From: Methanobrevibacter sp.
GTDB taxonomy: Archaea > Methanobacteriota > Methanobacteria > Methanobacteriales > Methanobacteriaceae
Assembly (NCBI GenBank): GCA_017404125.1
Contig: JAFRCZ010000212.1
Span: 1 to 6,364 of the forward strand
DNA: 6,364 nucleotides
Reading direction: 5' to 3'
Shown here: piece by piece, positions 5,701 through 6,364 of the stretch
Layout of the letters: the number at the start of each line of letters is the position of its first letter
Numbering within the stretch: position 1 is the stretch's first letter
The notes under the pieces: generated by a model
What the model saw: the letters and a program-made list of their open reading frames with translations, nothing else
What the model was told of the DNA's origin: nothing
Databases searched by the model: none
Program-made: the position numbers and the translations under genes

Positions 5701-6219
5701 CTATTTACTACATAAATTTTTTACCATATGCACTGTCTGGAGTTCATTATTTGTGTCCCATGTTACATTAAATCCCACTTTTTTCCAAAAGCTAAATCCC
5801 GCTTCAAGGTTCTTATGGGTATGCAAGTAAATTTCATTGAAATTGTTCTCATAGCAGAACTTTTCAACAACTTCATATAATTGTGTAGCCAATCCACAGC
5901 GCCTATAATATTTATCTACAAATAATCTCCAAATGCTTGCTGTAGATTCCTGACTGTATATATCCTTAAATTCCATAAAATCTTTATCATACTGCCTAAC
6001 TGCTATGGTTGCAATGATTCTGCCATCTTTATTGCTTTCAACAAAAAACAGGTTATTCTTTTCGCAATCAATATAATACTTATTCAAATCAACAATATCC
6101 TTATGCCAAGATGGAATATAACCATAGCCATATTCTGATCTTATTTGAGAAAACAGGAAGTTCCTAACTCTAATTTTAGTATCACAATCATCAGACAATT
6201 GTTTAATGGTAAAATTCAT
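5701..6219 (-). CDS. GNAT family N-acetyltransferase
   Basis: A 172-residue cytoplasmic protein with the GNAT fold, transferring an acyl group from acyl-CoA to an amine. Visible elements are the beta-strand DGRIIATIAVRQY (65-77) and ASIWRLFVDKYYRRCGLATQL (94-114 in part), with acetyl-CoA pyrophosphate loop RRCGLA (106-111, pattern R-x-x-G-x-A). They are followed by the helix YEVVEKFCYENN, strand EIYLHTH (129-135) and the typical C-terminal EAGFSFWKKVGF (139-150). The ATG at 6219 is preceded by AGTGAT with a 3-nt gap. The substrate cannot be told from sequence. It may be a stand-alone enzyme or tailor an amine made nearby. It is about 157 bp upstream of the NAS-like gene, on the same strand, and an AGTAATACT site like those of the receptor gene lies upstream. 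Its codons look more AT-rich than those of the transporter genes. Confidence 0.85.
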   Translation of the reverse strand: MNFTIKQLSDDCDTKIRVRNFLFSQIRSEYGYGYIPSWHKDIVDLNKYYIDCEKNNLFFVESNKDGRIIATIAVRQYDKDFMEFKDIYSQESTASIWRLFVDKYYRRCGLATQLYEVVEKFCYENNFNEIYLHTHKNLEAGFSFWKKVGFNVTWDTNNELQTVHMVKNLCSK

Positions 6220-6250
6220 TTAATCACTTTAAATCTTTTTTGGAAATTAT

Positions 6251-6260
6251 TAATATAAAT
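6251..6260 (-). promoter_or_regulatory. Probable TATA box of the acetyltransferase gene
   Basis: The minus strand reads ATTTATATTA, a good archaeal TATA match, about 36 bp before the ATG. This would give a short leader of about 10 nt. It resembles the TTTATATTA inside the dyad before the NAS-like gene. Confidence 0.45.
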
Positions 6261-6294
6261 CATAAAGTGAAATTAAAAAAATAAAAAACCTAAA

Positions 6295-6332
6295 AGTAAT
6301 ACTTATGATTAAAAAAATATTATATTAATACT
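6295..6332. promoter_or_regulatory. AGTAATACT site pair upstream of the acetyltransferase gene
   Basis: AGTAATACT (6295-6303) is identical to the palindrome at 3806-3814. ATTAATACT (6324-6332) is a one-mismatch copy 29 bp further on. The sequence after the first copy (a TATGATT then A7) also resembles that after the 3806 copy. The pair lies about 35-75 bp upstream of the TATA-like box, a position fitting an activator here or a repressor of a divergent gene beyond the window. Confidence 0.4.
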
Positions 6333-6364
6333 TTACATTTAATAATTATTATTTAGAATATAAA

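Noticed and set aside
6340..6351. Palindrome TAATAATTATTA near the right edge
   Set aside because: It consists only of A and T in a background of the same composition, where such short dyads are expected by chance.

Overview
The window reads as archaeal chromosome, most likely from a gut- or rumen-type member of the Methanobacteriales such as Methanobrevibacter. The reasons are very AT-rich spacers, GGTGA-type ribosome binding sites, oligo-T tracts instead of classical intrinsic terminators, TATA-like boxes, an archaeal nicotianamine-synthase-like protein and a C_GCAxxG_C_C family protein. The genus is an inference. All six recognisable genes lie on the minus strand and are read from right to left.

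In transcription order they are: a GNAT-family N-acetyltransferase (6219-5701); a nicotianamine-synthase-like enzyme (5543-4722); a small cysteine-rich C_GCAxxG_C_C protein (4513-4121); a nickel/peptide-type ABC transporter substrate-binding protein whose frame is broken by two stop codons (3730-2108); and the two permeases of the same transporter (1848-853 and 860-9), which overlap. A ribosome-binding-site-like GGTG at the left edge suggests that the operon continues outside the window, presumably with the ATPase genes.

The genes fit a metal-acquisition locus. The nicotianamine-synthase homologue would make a small aminobutyrate-based metal chelator from S-adenosylmethionine. The Opp/Nik-type importer is the transporter class that bacteria use for nickel and for metal-opine complexes (NikABCDE, CntABCDF). 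An archaeal chelator plus ABC importer arrangement would parallel the bacterial staphylopine and pseudopaline systems. No opine dehydrogenase or histidine racemase partner is visible here, and the link is by neighbourhood only. The only damaged gene is the receptor, so in this strain the importer would need another receptor, unless the stops are sequence errors.

The spacers hold most of the other structure. A palindromic 9-mer AGTA(A/T)TACT recurs in front of the receptor gene and again in front of the acetyltransferase gene. A 26-bp dyad with 12-bp perfect arms covers the probable TATA box of the synthase gene. Two overlapping, mutually exclusive hairpins sit at the receptor stop codon. They are followed by phased A-tracts, and then by a separate TATA-like box ahead of the permeases.
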